Origin: Paenibacillus andongensis
GTDB lineage: Bacteria > Bacillota > Bacilli > Paenibacillales > NBRC-103111
Length of the DNA stretch: 64,000 bases
Reading direction: 5' to 3'
Assembly (NCBI RefSeq): GCF_025369935.1
Contig: NZ_CP104467.1
Span: forward strand, 3,169,001-3,233,000
Shown here one piece after another: positions 43,141 through 52,019 of the stretch. A program made the position numbers and the translations under genes. The notes beneath the pieces were generated by a model that was not told the DNA's origin, did no database searches, and saw nothing but the letters and a program-made list of their open reading frames with translations. Every line of letters starts with the position of its first letter. The first letter of the stretch is position 1.

Positions 43141-43558
43141 GGAAAGTTTGACAGACAATCGCTGGCTGTGGGTAAGCCACAGCGAGAGGAAAGTCCGGGC
43201 TCCATAAGGCAGGGTGCTGGATAACGTCCAGTCAACGCGAGTTGAAGGATAGGGCCACAGAAATGGACCGCCGATGGTTTCCCGCAAGGGATTCACAGGC
43301 AAGGGTGGAACCGTGGTGTAAGAGACCACGAGGTTCTATGGTGACATAGATCCTGGTAAACCCCACTTGGAGCAAGACCTAGAGGAACGCAAGCCGCTTT
43401 CGAGGTGGCAGTCTTAGCCTGAGACGCGTTCGGGTTGGTCGCTTGAGCTGTGCAGCAATGTATGGCCTAGATAGATGATTGTCACTTCAATGGTGGCAGG
43501 GGACAGACGCCCGCTACGACCACTGGAAGTACAGAACCCGGCTTACGGCAAACTTTCC
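43141..43558 (+). ncRNA. rnpB: RNase P RNA, class A architecture
   Basis: The ends pair as helix P1 (GGAAAGTTTG at the start, CAAACTTTCC at the end). Universally conserved blocks are present: GAGGAAAGTCCGGGCTCC (about 43190), CGCCGATGG, GGTAAACCCCACTTGGAGCA and AGAACCCGGCTTA (about 43532). The CAGGGTGCTGGATAACG block is that of class A (E. coli-type) RNA rather than the class B form of Bacillus. The 3' arm is enlarged by roughly 45 nt compared with E. coli (about 43480-43530). It is the catalytic RNA that removes 5' leaders from tRNA precursors. Confidence 0.95.
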
Positions 43559-43570
43559 ATACTGTCGGTT

Positions 43571-43608
43571 ACCCGCAAGGCTTAGGCCTTGCGGGTATTT
43601 AATTTTTC
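43571..43608 (+). terminator. Terminator of rnpB
   Basis: A perfect 11-bp stem (ACCCGCAAGGC/GCCTTGCGGGT, loop TTAG) is followed by ATTTAATTTTTC. Confidence 0.85.
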
Positions 43609-43691
43609 TAGAAGAAAAATCAGAATGACTTTTCTACAGGAAGAGAAATAATTCATCTTTTGCTTATACTATAAAAGTGGATATTCACTAA

Positions 43692-43727
43692 AAAAGGTTG
43701 ATCAGCTCAGAAGCTGACCAACCTTTT
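43692..43727 (-). terminator. Terminator of the protease gene
   Basis: A 16-bp stem with one mismatch (AAAAGGTTGATCAGCT with AGCTGACCAACCTTTT) lies four bases past the stop of the minus-strand protease. A-rich and T-rich ends allow use in both directions. Confidence 0.85.
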
Positions 43728-43730
43728 ATT

Positions 43731-45641
43731 CTAATAGGCATACTTTTTCGTAATTAGATGCATTTGACGTGATAGGCTTTGTGGAAAGTAAGAAATCGGC
43801 TTTGAGCTTTGTTCGGCCATTTTCACAGCTTTGACTACATCAATTAATCCGAAGCCGAAATATTTGTCTCTACCTTTTGTACCAAGGTCTTGAGCGGATT
43901 GTTTAATGATTTCGTAAACCTCCGTGTTTTTCAAACTAGGGTTCGTAGAACGAACCAAGGCTGCCAAAGCAGTGACATGAGGGCTGGCCATTGATGTACC
44001 CGATAACGCGGCATATTGATTATTAGGATACGTACTTGCGATACTAACACCAGGAGCTGTTACGGCAATATAGTCGCCATAATTCGAAAAGGGTGCCTTG
44101 TTATTTTGAGAATCACTCGCGGCTACAGCCAACACTTCCGGGTAAGCTGCTGGATAGCCAGGTCTTTCTGTATTGTCGTTGCCGCTCGCCGCGATGAGTG
44201 CCACATCTTTATTGTAGGCATATCGGATGGCATCGTGCAGAAAGCTTGAATCCGCGTAATTGCCAAGGCTGAGATTCATAACTTTAGCGCCATGGTCGGC
44301 AGCCCAAATGATACCTTGAGCAACAGAATAGGTACTGCCTGCTCCAGTTTGGTCTAAAACTTTGACCGGTAATACTTTGTTATACCATGTCATACCTGCA
44401 ACACCAAGATTGTTGTTAACTAATGCAGAAATGACTCCTGTGACATGTGTACCATGTCCGACATCGTCCTGCGGGTTGTCATTATCACTTATGACGTTAT
44501 AACCAGGTAAAAGTTTATTATTCAGATCAGGGTGCTTCAAGTCAGCTCCCGTGTCGACAACAGCGACAATCACATCTTGAGAACCACGTGTTAATTGCCA
44601 CCCCTGAACAGTCTCGATGAGGGGCAAGTTCCATTGATACTTACTGTATAAATTATCATTAGGCATAAAATTAGTCGTTATATCTGTCGCTGTCGATGGT
44701 TTCGAATCTGTTTGACTGGAATTATCTTTATTTGAAGCTTCTTCTTGATCGTCATAATAATCATTAGTTAAATAGAGGAAATGAGGCTCGACATAGACGA
44801 CATCCCATTTCTTGAAATATGCCATTAATGCTTTGGCTTCCATGCTTTGCGTGCGGAATACATACGTATAACCTAGTTTTTGAGCGGAGATGGCTTTTAT
44901 TTCGTTTTTGATTTGTGTCAGCTGAGTCTCTGTTGGATCCTGCTTGAAGCGGACCACAACTTCATTTTGATGATAGTGGCTGGTTCCTTGATTATCTTCA
45001 GGATGATCGACGACTTTATCTTGTAGAGTGTCCGTATCCACAGACTCAACTTTCCACCGATTTTCACTAGGGTAAGGTTCTAGACGCAAGTTTTTCAACT
45101 GGTGATCGGTAACTTGATGTAGAATATCCTGATGAATAACACCAACGAGCGAGCTGTCTCTATTAGTAGCAGGAGTGCCCTGAACGAAATAAATTTGCTG
45201 CGCCGCGCCGAATTTAGGTGATTGATAATGTTTACCTGCGTCGACGGCTTCTTTAGCTTCTTTCATATAAGATGTAGCCTGTTCTTTATAAGAACTTGGC
45301 AATTCACCTACTGTAATCCCTTTTTCCAGTGGTTGACTTTGCTTCGACCAAATCAGTACATCCATTTTTTCATGTTCTTTTTTCATATCGCTTAGCACTT
45401 TTAAGGCTGGCTCTCCACTTTCAATCTTGCTAAGCATTCGTGAGTAATCAATCGAACATTGGGATCTGCATAGATCATCAGTCAGCTTAACGTCCTGTTC
45501 CAGAAGAGATAACTTTGCAGTTGTTTCATACTTTGTACTGTACACTTCGGGTCCAGGTTGATTCTCCTTATTTGAATGGTGTGGGAAAAGGATAATGCCT
45601 AAACCAAGTACTAAAGTCATAGATGACAGGTAACGCCACAT
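43731..45641 (-). CDS. Subtilisin-like serine protease (S8), exported
   Basis: The 636-residue protein starts at ATG behind GAAGGAGGAG. An N-terminal hydrophobic segment (SMTLVLGLGIILF) acts as signal or membrane anchor. A long extracytoplasmic N-terminal region with helices and a fervidolysin/I9-like prodomain (EVVVRFKQDPTETQL...VVYVEPHFLYL, about 226-291) and an acidic linker come before the catalytic domain. The triad is Asp363 (VVDTGAD), His396 (GHGTHVTG) and Ser550 (GTSMASPH), with Asn488 at the oxyanion hole (AASGND). The N-terminal 220 residues before the prodomain have no recognised family. It is convergent with rnpB and divergent from ypuI. Confidence 0.92.
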   Translation of the reverse strand: MWRYLSSMTLVLGLGIILFPHHSNKENQPGPEVYSTKYETTAKLSLLEQDVKLTDDLCRSQCSIDYSRMLSKIESGEPALKVLSDMKKEHEKMDVLIWSKQSQPLEKGITVGELPSSYKEQATSYMKEAKEAVDAGKHYQSPKFGAAQQIYFVQGTPATNRDSSLVGVIHQDILHQVTDHQLKNLRLEPYPSENRWKVESVDTDTLQDKVVDHPEDNQGTSHYHQNEVVVRFKQDPTETQLTQIKNEIKAISAQKLGYTYVFRTQSMEAKALMAYFKKWDVVYVEPHFLYLTNDYYDDQEEASNKDNSSQTDSKPSTATDITTNFMPNDNLYSKYQWNLPLIETVQGWQLTRGSQDVIVAVVDTGADLKHPDLNNKLLPGYNVISDNDNPQDDVGHGTHVTGVISALVNNNLGVAGMTWYNKVLPVKVLDQTGAGSTYSVAQGIIWAADHGAKVMNLSLGNYADSSFLHDAIRYAYNKDVALIAASGNDNTERPGYPAAYPEVLAVAASDSQNNKAPFSNYGDYIAVTAPGVSIASTYPNNQYAALSGTSMASPHVTALAALVRSTNPSLKNTEVYEIIKQSAQDLGTKGRDKYFGFGLIDVVKAVKMAEQSSKPISYFPQSLSRQMHLITKKYAY

Positions 45642-45814
45642 TAACAGCTCCTCCTTCTAAACTTGCTTAGTATTCCGCTGACGAAATGATTGACCTTTGA
45701 CTAGGTTGAGGAGCGGAGGATTGTTTTATACATGGAAACTGGAGTTTTGCATATACCACTTCGGGTTAATTTATGGTAGGATAGGAATAGCGCAATTATA
45801 GGAGGTCTTCATAA

Positions 45815-46315
45815 ATGGCTGTTTTTAATGTGAAAAATATTTGTGATTCTACGCGTACGAAGTTGAAAGAAACGACTGCCAAAATGGAGCTGTTTTTGAA
45901 TCAAAATTCGCTCGCACAGTTAAATGTGGAGAATGATCCTGCTATGGATGAGTTTTACCGCGGTTATTTGCAGGATACTCGTCATCTATTAGTCTTTTGT
46001 GAAGTGGCTTATGAGAAATTAGGCGTTAGCTTGAGACGTCCTACTTTTAATGTGGATTTTTCGGAAAAAGTACTGTATGAGGTTTATCATACTTGCGTCA
46101 ATACATTTTTCTACCCTAAAAATGAATGCTATTCCGAAGATGGTCGTTATGCTTATACTGGACAAGATGCTATTCGTTTCCGCAAAAAGCCTTCACGTGA
46201 AGTGCGTGATTTGACGATTGAGCTGTCCAAAGTATTCGAGGAACTTCGTGAAGATCTGTCTTATTATGAAACAGACTACATCACTCAACGTCGTATGCAA
46301 GGCGAAAAAGTATAA
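45815..46315 (+). CDS. ypuI: YpuI family protein (DUF3907)
   Basis: A 166-residue soluble protein (VKNICDSTRTKLKETTAKMELFLNQNSL...EVYHTCVNTFFYPKNECYSEDGRYAYTGQDAIRFRKKP) matching DUF3907, called YpuI in B. subtilis. The function is unknown. The start is ATG after AGGAGG. A terminator follows, so it is transcribed alone. Confidence 0.85.
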   Translation: MAVFNVKNICDSTRTKLKETTAKMELFLNQNSLAQLNVENDPAMDEFYRGYLQDTRHLLVFCEVAYEKLGVSLRRPTFNVDFSEKVLYEVYHTCVNTFFYPKNECYSEDGRYAYTGQDAIRFRKKPSREVRDLTIELSKVFEELREDLSYYETDYITQRRMQGEKV

Positions 46316-46344
46316 TTTTAATTGAATTGGTAAAATACAAGAAG

Positions 46345-46376
46345 GGATGCGACTATAAGCGCATCCTTTTTCTTTT
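46345..46376 (+). terminator. Terminator after ypuI
   Basis: GGATGCG and CGCATCC pair around an eight-base loop and are followed by TTTTTCTTTT. Confidence 0.85.
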
Positions 46377-46393
46377 AAAAGGAGACTTGGTGC

Positions 46394-47488
46394 ATGGAGC
46401 GTGAACAATTAATCAACAGCAGTATCTCGATTATTAAGCTGAATCAGCACCCTAGCGGGGGTTACGTAGCTTCACCGCTATTCCCACCTTACTCTTACAG
46501 TTGGCTCAGAGACGGGACATTTATCGCGCATGCGATGGATCGCTCTATGGAGACCGAAAGTGCTGAGCTATTCTATCGCTGGGTACATAATGTTTTGAAG
46601 GACAAGCGCCCGCGTGTGGATGCGTTAATTCGTAAACAGGAAGCCAAAGAATGGATAGACCGCTCCGAATTTTTTGGAACTCGTTATCATTTAGATGGTC
46701 GTGATGACTTATCAGAGTGGGGACATTTTCAACTAGATGGTTATGGAGCTTGGCTTTGGGGTCTTACGGAGCATATTCGTATAACAGGTCATTCTGCGCT
46801 CTTAAATGAATTGCGGGAGAGTATTGAGATAACTGTTGATTATTTGATGACGTTCTGGCATTTTCCGAATTTTGATTGTTGGGAAGAGTTTCCTGATTAC
46901 GTTCATCCGGCTTCATTAGCTTGCGTATATGGTGGTTTAAAGGCACTTGGTGAATTAGAAAATCGACCTCCTTTACTTGAGAAAGCGGACTTGATTAAAA
47001 AGTTTATTATGGATCACGCAGTCTATGAGGGGCGTTTCGTTAAATCCATTCATTGCTTAGAAGAAGTATGGCAGCCAGCTTTATATGGTGTGGATGCAAG
47101 TCTGTTGTGGCTAGCTGTCCCGTTCGGCGTCTGTGAGGTTAATGATCCTATTATGTTGAAGACGGTACAAGCTATTGAAGCTGACCTCAAGCATGAGGGC
47201 ATTCAAAGATATGTAGAGGATCGCTACTATGGTGGCGGTGAATGGCTGCTGCTAACTGCATGGTATGGTTGGTACCAAGCGGAGCTTGGAAATCGTGAAG
47301 AGGCTCAGCGCTGCTTAGATTGGGTAATGAGTAAAGCGGATATGCTGGGTCGATTGCCGGAGCAAGTGGCAGAAAGTCTTAGAGATCCCTCATCTTACCC
47401 GGAATGGATTGCCAAATGGGGGGAGCCAGCGATTCCTCTGCTATGGTCTCAAGCGATGTTCTTGGTGCTTTCTGACAGCTTAAAATAA
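46394..47488 (+). CDS. GH15-type glycoside hydrolase, catalytic barrel only
   Basis: A 364-residue cytosolic protein made of the (alpha/alpha)6 barrel of family 15: substrate-site YSWLRDGTF near residue 37, putative catalytic acid Glu in DCWEEF near 160, YYGGGEWLLLTAWYGWY near 276, and the putative base Glu in GRLPEQVAE near 320. There is no signal peptide and no N-terminal beta-sandwich, unlike bacterial glucoamylases of 600 residues or more. Isomaltose- or glucodextran-oligosaccharide-type activity is a reasonable guess, which would fit release of isomaltose from cycloalternan, but the gene is 27 kb from that locus. It aligns with the degenerate first domain of the fusion at 7652. Confidence 0.85.
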   Translation: MEREQLINSSISIIKLNQHPSGGYVASPLFPPYSYSWLRDGTFIAHAMDRSMETESAELFYRWVHNVLKDKRPRVDALIRKQEAKEWIDRSEFFGTRYHLDGRDDLSEWGHFQLDGYGAWLWGLTEHIRITGHSALLNELRESIEITVDYLMTFWHFPNFDCWEEFPDYVHPASLACVYGGLKALGELENRPPLLEKADLIKKFIMDHAVYEGRFVKSIHCLEEVWQPALYGVDASLLWLAVPFGVCEVNDPIMLKTVQAIEADLKHEGIQRYVEDRYYGGGEWLLLTAWYGWYQAELGNREEAQRCLDWVMSKADMLGRLPEQVAESLRDPSSYPEWIAKWGEPAIPLLWSQAMFLVLSDSLK

Positions 47489-47535
47489 GCATAGATCACC
47501 CTGATAGCGGGCAAATTGTTAAAGGGGTGATGATT

Positions 47536-47751
47536 ATGCCGGATGTAAAATGTGCAGTTGCTAATTGCGAATACTGGGCGCAAGGCAACAACTGTAGTGC
47601 AGGAACGATTATGATTGAAGTCGATCAGCATGCTGCCGCCAATTATAACGAAGAGTTTGCAGGGGAATCATTTGATACGGATCATCAAGATGCAGCAAAC
47701 AAAGTAGCTAATACTTGCTGCCACACTTTCAAAGCTAAGAAAAAACATTAA
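47536..47751 (+). CDS. DUF1540 small Cys-rich protein
   Basis: From ATG at 47536 (eight bases after AAAGGGG) the product has 71 residues. The spaced cysteines (VKCAVANCEYWAQGNNCSAGTIMIEV near the N-terminus and NTCCHTF near the C-terminus) fit DUF1540, a small probable metal-binding domain common in spore formers. The function is unknown. It is 22 bases upstream of the following membrane protein gene and 48 after the GH15 gene, so cotranscription is possible. Confidence 0.85.
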   Translation: MPDVKCAVANCEYWAQGNNCSAGTIMIEVDQHAAANYNEEFAGESFDTDHQDAANKVANTCCHTFKAKKKH

Positions 47752-47772
47752 GGTGCTTAACATGGAGGCAGC

Positions 47773-48204
47773 ATGGATAAAGACGATGTCTCTCTAGATC
47801 ATGCCACCAAGGAGCGGTTCCAAAAGGATCAGCTCCGCGTTGAAAGCGGATTGAACCATAAGGAAGAATACGCAGCCGAAATTACAGCACCGACTCGAAG
47901 AATTAACTATGCCGAACAGTATAAGAACTATAAGCCAGAGAAGCTTGAAACCCAATCCGATGTATCTGATGAAGAAATAGCGGAGTTGGTAGAAACAGTC
48001 ACACGTAACAAAGCAGTAGGCTATATCGCACTGTTCGTTGCCTTGGCTTCTCTTTTTGTATGGCCAGTGCTGTTAGGTATTTCGGGAATTGTGCTTGGCG
48101 TTATTGCGTTTCTTATGGGAAACAAAAGACTGGGGTCTTGGTCAATCGCGCTTGGTTTTATTGCCGTCGCCGCCTATTTTTTGTTAGTACCCTATTATGC
48201 ATGA
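47773..48204 (+). CDS. Two-helix membrane protein, hypothetical
   Basis: A 143-residue protein: the first about 80 residues are polar and probably disordered (THE Lys/Glu/Asp-rich KERFQKDQLRVESGLNHKEEY and on), and the C-terminal 65 form two transmembrane helices (AVGYIALFVALASLFVWPVLLGISGIVLGVIAFLMG; WSIALGFIAVAAYFLLVPYYA). The membrane part resembles DUF4190-type hairpins. The function is unknown. It starts 21 bases after the DUF1540 gene and is followed by a terminator. Confidence 0.75.
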   Translation: MDKDDVSLDHATKERFQKDQLRVESGLNHKEEYAAEITAPTRRINYAEQYKNYKPEKLETQSDVSDEEIAELVETVTRNKAVGYIALFVALASLFVWPVLLGISGIVLGVIAFLMGNKRLGSWSIALGFIAVAAYFLLVPYYA

Positions 48205-48215
48205 CCCATTACAAG

Positions 48216-48240
48216 CAAGCCGAGCTATCGGCTTGTTTTT
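48216..48240 (+). terminator. Rho-independent terminator
   Basis: An 8-bp stem (CAAGCCGA/TCGGCTTG, loop GCTA) is followed by TTTTTGTTTTT. Confidence 0.85.
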
Positions 48241-48295
48241 GTTTTTCCTGAAAAAAATCGTGTAAATTCGCGTTTCAAAGGGATAAATAGCGGGT

Positions 48296-48480
48296 AGAGA
48301 CTCATTAAGGCATCGTTTTAATGCGTATACTCCCATTTGCTCGTACTATTTGGCTTCAGGAGTCATATTCGCACCTTTGAATGATTACAGTATTATTATA
48401 TAATGAAAAGTGATAAATCAAATTCAAATCGAAATTAAGGGAGGTGTACCTATTCTCCTTGGTGCAGTAATCGCACTTGA
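48296..48480 (+). other. Leader region with paired elements upstream of the CBS-domain gene
   Basis: Non-coding. CATTAA and TTAATG pair at about 48302-48327; ACTCC and GGAGT can pair around a 25-base loop (about 48330-48365). A very strong ribosome-site-like AAGGGAGGTG (48437-48446) is followed only by TTG GTG CAG TAA and can itself pair with CTCCTT at 48455-48460. It does not match an M-box or manganese riboswitch by eye. No promoter was assigned. Confidence 0.35.
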
Positions 48481-48498
48481 TAGGGGATAGGTAAGGTA

Positions 48499-49833
48499 TT
48501 GGAAGATCCTTTGCCCGGAACGTTAATCAGTTTTCTGTTAATGTTTGGACTGGTGTTATTAAATGGTTTTTTTGTCGCAGCTGAATTCGCGATGGTCAAG
48601 GTAAGAGGTAGTCGCATTGAATCGCTTGTTGGAGAAGGTCGCCGCAATGCGAAATTTGCACAAGGAATCATGAATAATCTCGACGCCTACTTAGGTGCTT
48701 GTCAGCTCGGGATTACACTTACTTCGTTGGGACTTGGTTATGTCGGGGAACCGACGTTCGCCAAAATTCTGGAACCGTTATTCGCTCCGTTGAATATGCC
48801 AGATTCGGTGTTCCACACGATTACTTTCATTATTGCTTTCTCCTTAATGACCACATTGCATATTACATTAGGCGAACAGTTCCCTAAGACGTATGCGATT
48901 CGTAAAGCTGAACAAATAACTCTGCTATCTGCAGGGCCCATGGTTTTTTTCTATAAACTGATGTATCCATTTATATGGTTATTGAACGGTATTTCGAACT
49001 GGATGTTGCGTCGTGCAGGAATCGAGCCTGCGACTGAGCATGAATCGGCGCATACGGAGGATGAAATTCGTGTCCTTATGAAAGAAAGTCACAAAAACGG
49101 ACTTATAGATAATACAGAGCTCACGCTTGTTGATAATATATTTGGATTTGCAGAGACGACAGCCAGGGAAATTATGATCCCAAGAACAGAAATGGAATGT
49201 TTGTATGCCGGACTTTCCTATTCTGAGAATCTTGCGAGTGCCATTAAAGAAATGCGTACGCGCTACCCGGTATGTGATCCGGACAAAGACAATATTATTG
49301 GCTTCGTCCACATCAAGGATTTACTCAAGCCGGATGCGAACCTGAAAGGGATCAAGAAAATCATCCGACCGATCACAACGGTTCCAGATTCGATTCTTAT
49401 CAGTGACTTGTTGAAAATGATGCAGAAAAGAAAAAGCCAAATGGCACTACTCATTGATGAGTATGGTGGAACTTCAGGGCTTGTGACATTGGAAGACATT
49501 ATGGAAGAAATTGTTGGAGAAATTCAAGATGAGTTCGATGAAGAGCGTCCTACGATCGAAATCAAAGATGAAAACACTTTTTCCATTGATGGATTGCTGC
49601 TAATTGATGAAGTGAATGAATATTTCGGACTTGACATTGAGTCTGATGATTATGATACAATCGGCGGTTGGATTTACTCGAAAATTGAAATACCGCCAAG
49701 CAAGAACCAGCAAGTAAGTTACAATGATGAATTTTTATTTATTGTTGAAGAGACAGATCATCTACGGATTTCACGTGTCATGGTAAGAAAATTGTCGGAT
49801 GAGAGTGAGCTGCTTCAGCAAAATATTTCTTGA
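48499..49833 (+). CDS. HlyC/CorC-type membrane protein with CNNM and CBS domains
   Basis: The 444-residue protein has an N-terminal DUF21/CNNM transmembrane domain (about 10-200, with GFFVAAEFAMVKVRGSRIESLV), two CBS domains (about 215-340, including MIPRTEMECLYAG and LIDEYGGTSGLVTLEDIMEEIVGEI) and a C-terminal CorC/HlyC transporter-associated domain. Family members are linked to magnesium or cobalt efflux and were once called hemolysins. A stop at 48481 blocks upstream extension, so the TTG at 48499 is the first possible start, with a poor ribosome site. The leader before it is unusual. Confidence 0.9.
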   Translation: MEDPLPGTLISFLLMFGLVLLNGFFVAAEFAMVKVRGSRIESLVGEGRRNAKFAQGIMNNLDAYLGACQLGITLTSLGLGYVGEPTFAKILEPLFAPLNMPDSVFHTITFIIAFSLMTTLHITLGEQFPKTYAIRKAEQITLLSAGPMVFFYKLMYPFIWLLNGISNWMLRRAGIEPATEHESAHTEDEIRVLMKESHKNGLIDNTELTLVDNIFGFAETTAREIMIPRTEMECLYAGLSYSENLASAIKEMRTRYPVCDPDKDNIIGFVHIKDLLKPDANLKGIKKIIRPITTVPDSILISDLLKMMQKRKSQMALLIDEYGGTSGLVTLEDIMEEIVGEIQDEFDEERPTIEIKDENTFSIDGLLLIDEVNEYFGLDIESDDYDTIGGWIYSKIEIPPSKNQQVSYNDEFLFIVEETDHLRISRVMVRKLSDESELLQQNIS

Positions 49834-49841
49834 GATGTATG

Positions 49842-49871
49842 AGAGATTGTCATTTGACAGTCTCTTTTTTT
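49842..49871 (+). terminator. Rho-independent terminator
   Basis: AGAGATTGTC and GACAGTCTCT pair (one mismatch) around ATTT, followed by a T-run, just after the CBS-domain gene. Confidence 0.8.
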
Positions 49872-49970
49872 GTGACTACTTAATGACTCCTTATAAATTG
49901 GGGATAGTCGTCAGGGCATAAAACGTGTACAATGAAGACAACGATGAATGATAGAAACGAGGTCTGACGG

Positions 49971-50678
49971 ATGAACAGCACGAACAGCATTGACCCTAGA
50001 GTAATGAAAGAATTGCTCCAGCTTCAGCTCCTCAATAAAATGAGTTTGCTCTCCGGTGAAACCGCGACATCAAGTACGGATGATTCAGGCGATTTTAGTG
50101 CGCTGCTCGACACGATTATGGGGCAATCTGGTGCAACTGGCGTTACAGGCCAAGATACTTTATCCTCCATGCTAGGTAACACGACGAACAGTATGCCAAG
50201 TTCTTTGGGGGCTTTAAATAGAGCTTATACGCCTTTACAAACAGTGAGCAAAGCATCCTCGGTCTCACAGTATGACGGTTTAATCCAAGAGGCAAGTCAT
50301 AAATACGGTGTGGATACCTCGCTAGTCAAGGCAGTTATTCAGCAAGAATCAGAATTCAATCACCAAGCCGTATCGCCGGCAGGCGCCAAAGGTTTAATGC
50401 AGCTTATGGATGGGACAGGCAGCGGCTTCGGAGTGACGAATCCGTTTGATCCTAAGCAAAATGTGGATGCAGGTACTCATTTCCTTAGCAACTTAATTAA
50501 GAAGTACGACGGTAATGAAGGGGTTGCTCTCGCAGCTTATAATGCTGGGCCTGGACGTGTTGACCGATTAGGTATCAAGACCGATCAGGATCTGGCGAAC
50601 AAACTCCATTTATTGCCAATGGAAACGCAAGGCTACATCTCTAAAGTGATGGGTCACAGGCAGAATTTTTCGTTATAA
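49971..50678 (+). CDS. Lytic transglycosylase (SLT domain)
   Basis: A 235-residue protein with a Ser/Thr/Gly-rich N-terminal 95 residues and a C-terminal SLT (goose-type lysozyme-like) domain: YDGLIQEASHKYGVDTSLVKAVIQQESEFNHQAVSPAGAKGLMQLM, with the catalytic Glu in QQESEFN near residue 126, and ALAAYNAGPGRVDRLG. It cleaves peptidoglycan between MurNAc and GlcNAc. No classical signal peptide is seen, as in the similar CwlQ/YjbJ of B. subtilis. It is flanked by terminators. Confidence 0.92.
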   Translation: MNSTNSIDPRVMKELLQLQLLNKMSLLSGETATSSTDDSGDFSALLDTIMGQSGATGVTGQDTLSSMLGNTTNSMPSSLGALNRAYTPLQTVSKASSVSQYDGLIQEASHKYGVDTSLVKAVIQQESEFNHQAVSPAGAKGLMQLMDGTGSGFGVTNPFDPKQNVDAGTHFLSNLIKKYDGNEGVALAAYNAGPGRVDRLGIKTDQDLANKLHLLPMETQGYISKVMGHRQNFSL

Positions 50679-50691
50679 TCTCTAGCTAACT

Positions 50692-50729
50692 AGCTGATTT
50701 TCGCATGTTTATGCGAAGGTCGGCTTTTT
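50692..50729 (+). terminator. Rho-independent terminator
   Basis: A 15-bp stem with G-U pairs (50692-50706 with 50711-50725, loop GTTT) is followed by TTTTTG. Confidence 0.8.
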
Positions 50730-50840
50730 GTGTTTCTAATGGAATGCTTGAGTTATGCCCAGTTTTAGGCTTTAATGATGAAAGGAAATGAAATTGATTG
50801 TGCGCGGCAGCAAGAGCGTGAAAAGGGGAATCAGCAAAAT

Positions 50841-52019
50841 ATGCTTTATTTGGACTATGCGGCGACAACACCACTTTATGAAGAGGTTATTGATACGATT
50901 GCCGCAGTGATGAAGGAACATTATGGAAATCCATCCTCGATTCATCGATTAGGTTTACAAGCAGAGAAGCTGCTAAACAGCTCCAAAGAGGTGATTGCAG
51001 GAGCATTGGGTGTGCTGCCTGCTGAAATTATATGTACGTCCGGAGGGACGGAGAGTAATAATTTGGCGATTAAAGGTGCCGTTTACAGCTATCAAAATCG
51101 CGGAAAGCATCTCATTACTACGCAAATCGAGCACTCCTCCGTGAAGGAAGTTTTTCTCGAACTGGAGCGAGAAGGTTTTCGAGTTACTTATTTACCTGTA
51201 AATAGTAAGGGGAGTGTAGAGCTAGAAACCCTTCAAGCAGCAATAACAGAAGATACCATCCTTGTTAGCGTGATGTATGTCAATAATGAAGTAGGTACGA
51301 TTCAGCCTATCCAAGAAATTGGCCGATGGTTAGCTCAATATCCAAAGGTGCTATTTCATGTTGATGCTGTTCAAGGCATTGCAAAGCTTCCTTTTCACCC
51401 TAAAGAATGGGGGGTTGACTTATGCAGCGCATCTGCTCATAAATTCAGAGGTCCAAAGGGAGTTGGGTTTCTATATCGCAGAGAGGGTGTGCAGCTTAAA
51501 CCGCTGCTTGTTGGTGGCGGTCAAGAAAATGGTATTCGCTCCGGTACGGAGAATGTCCCGCTTATTGTAGGAATGGCCAAAGCGCTCCGGCTTTCCGTTG
51601 ATAACCTTACAGCCAAAACAGAACATAAATATCGGTTAAGACGGATGATTGTGGATGGCATCACATCAATCCCTGAACTTACCCTTACGGGATCCGAACA
51701 GGATGAAGAGATGGCTCCCCATATTGTTCATTTTGCATTCGTGGGAATGAAGGCGGAGGTAGTCGTTCATGCACTTGAGCAGCGGCAAATATACATTTCT
51801 ACGAAATCAGCCTGTGCCTCAGAGGAATCAGACCCAAGCACGGTAATGCTAGCGTTAGGCTGCAGTCGAGAAAGAGCTGTTAGCGGACTAAGAGTTAGCT
51901 TCTCTGACGAACATCAAGAAAAGGACGCGCAGCTATTCATTGCCGCATTGCGGGAGGTTGTGAAAGAACTCGCTCCTATGCTCAGCAAACCATCAGTCAG
52001 AAAGGGGACGAGAAGATGA
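50841..52019 (+). CDS. Cysteine desulfurase (NifS/IscS family), ThiI partner
   Basis: The favoured start is ATG at 50841 (MLYLDYAATTPLYEEV), the usual family N-terminus, giving 392 residues; ATGs at 50775 would add 22 non-conserved residues. Pyridoxal-phosphate lysine lies in SASAHKFRGPKGVGFLY, the substrate-contact His in THQIEHSS-like TTQIEHSSVKEVF, and the sulfur-carrying Cys in STKSACASEES. It removes sulfur from cysteine as an enzyme-bound persulfide. It overlaps thiI by four bases (ATGA), the same pairing as nifZ-thiI of B. subtilis, where the desulfurase feeds ThiI for 4-thiouridine in tRNA. Confidence 0.92.
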   Translation: MLYLDYAATTPLYEEVIDTIAAVMKEHYGNPSSIHRLGLQAEKLLNSSKEVIAGALGVLPAEIICTSGGTESNNLAIKGAVYSYQNRGKHLITTQIEHSSVKEVFLELEREGFRVTYLPVNSKGSVELETLQAAITEDTILVSVMYVNNEVGTIQPIQEIGRWLAQYPKVLFHVDAVQGIAKLPFHPKEWGVDLCSASAHKFRGPKGVGFLYRREGVQLKPLLVGGGQENGIRSGTENVPLIVGMAKALRLSVDNLTAKTEHKYRLRRMIVDGITSIPELTLTGSEQDEEMAPHIVHFAFVGMKAEVVVHALEQRQIYISTKSACASEESDPSTVMLALGCSRERAVSGLRVSFSDEHQEKDAQLFIAALREVVKELAPMLSKPSVRKGTRR

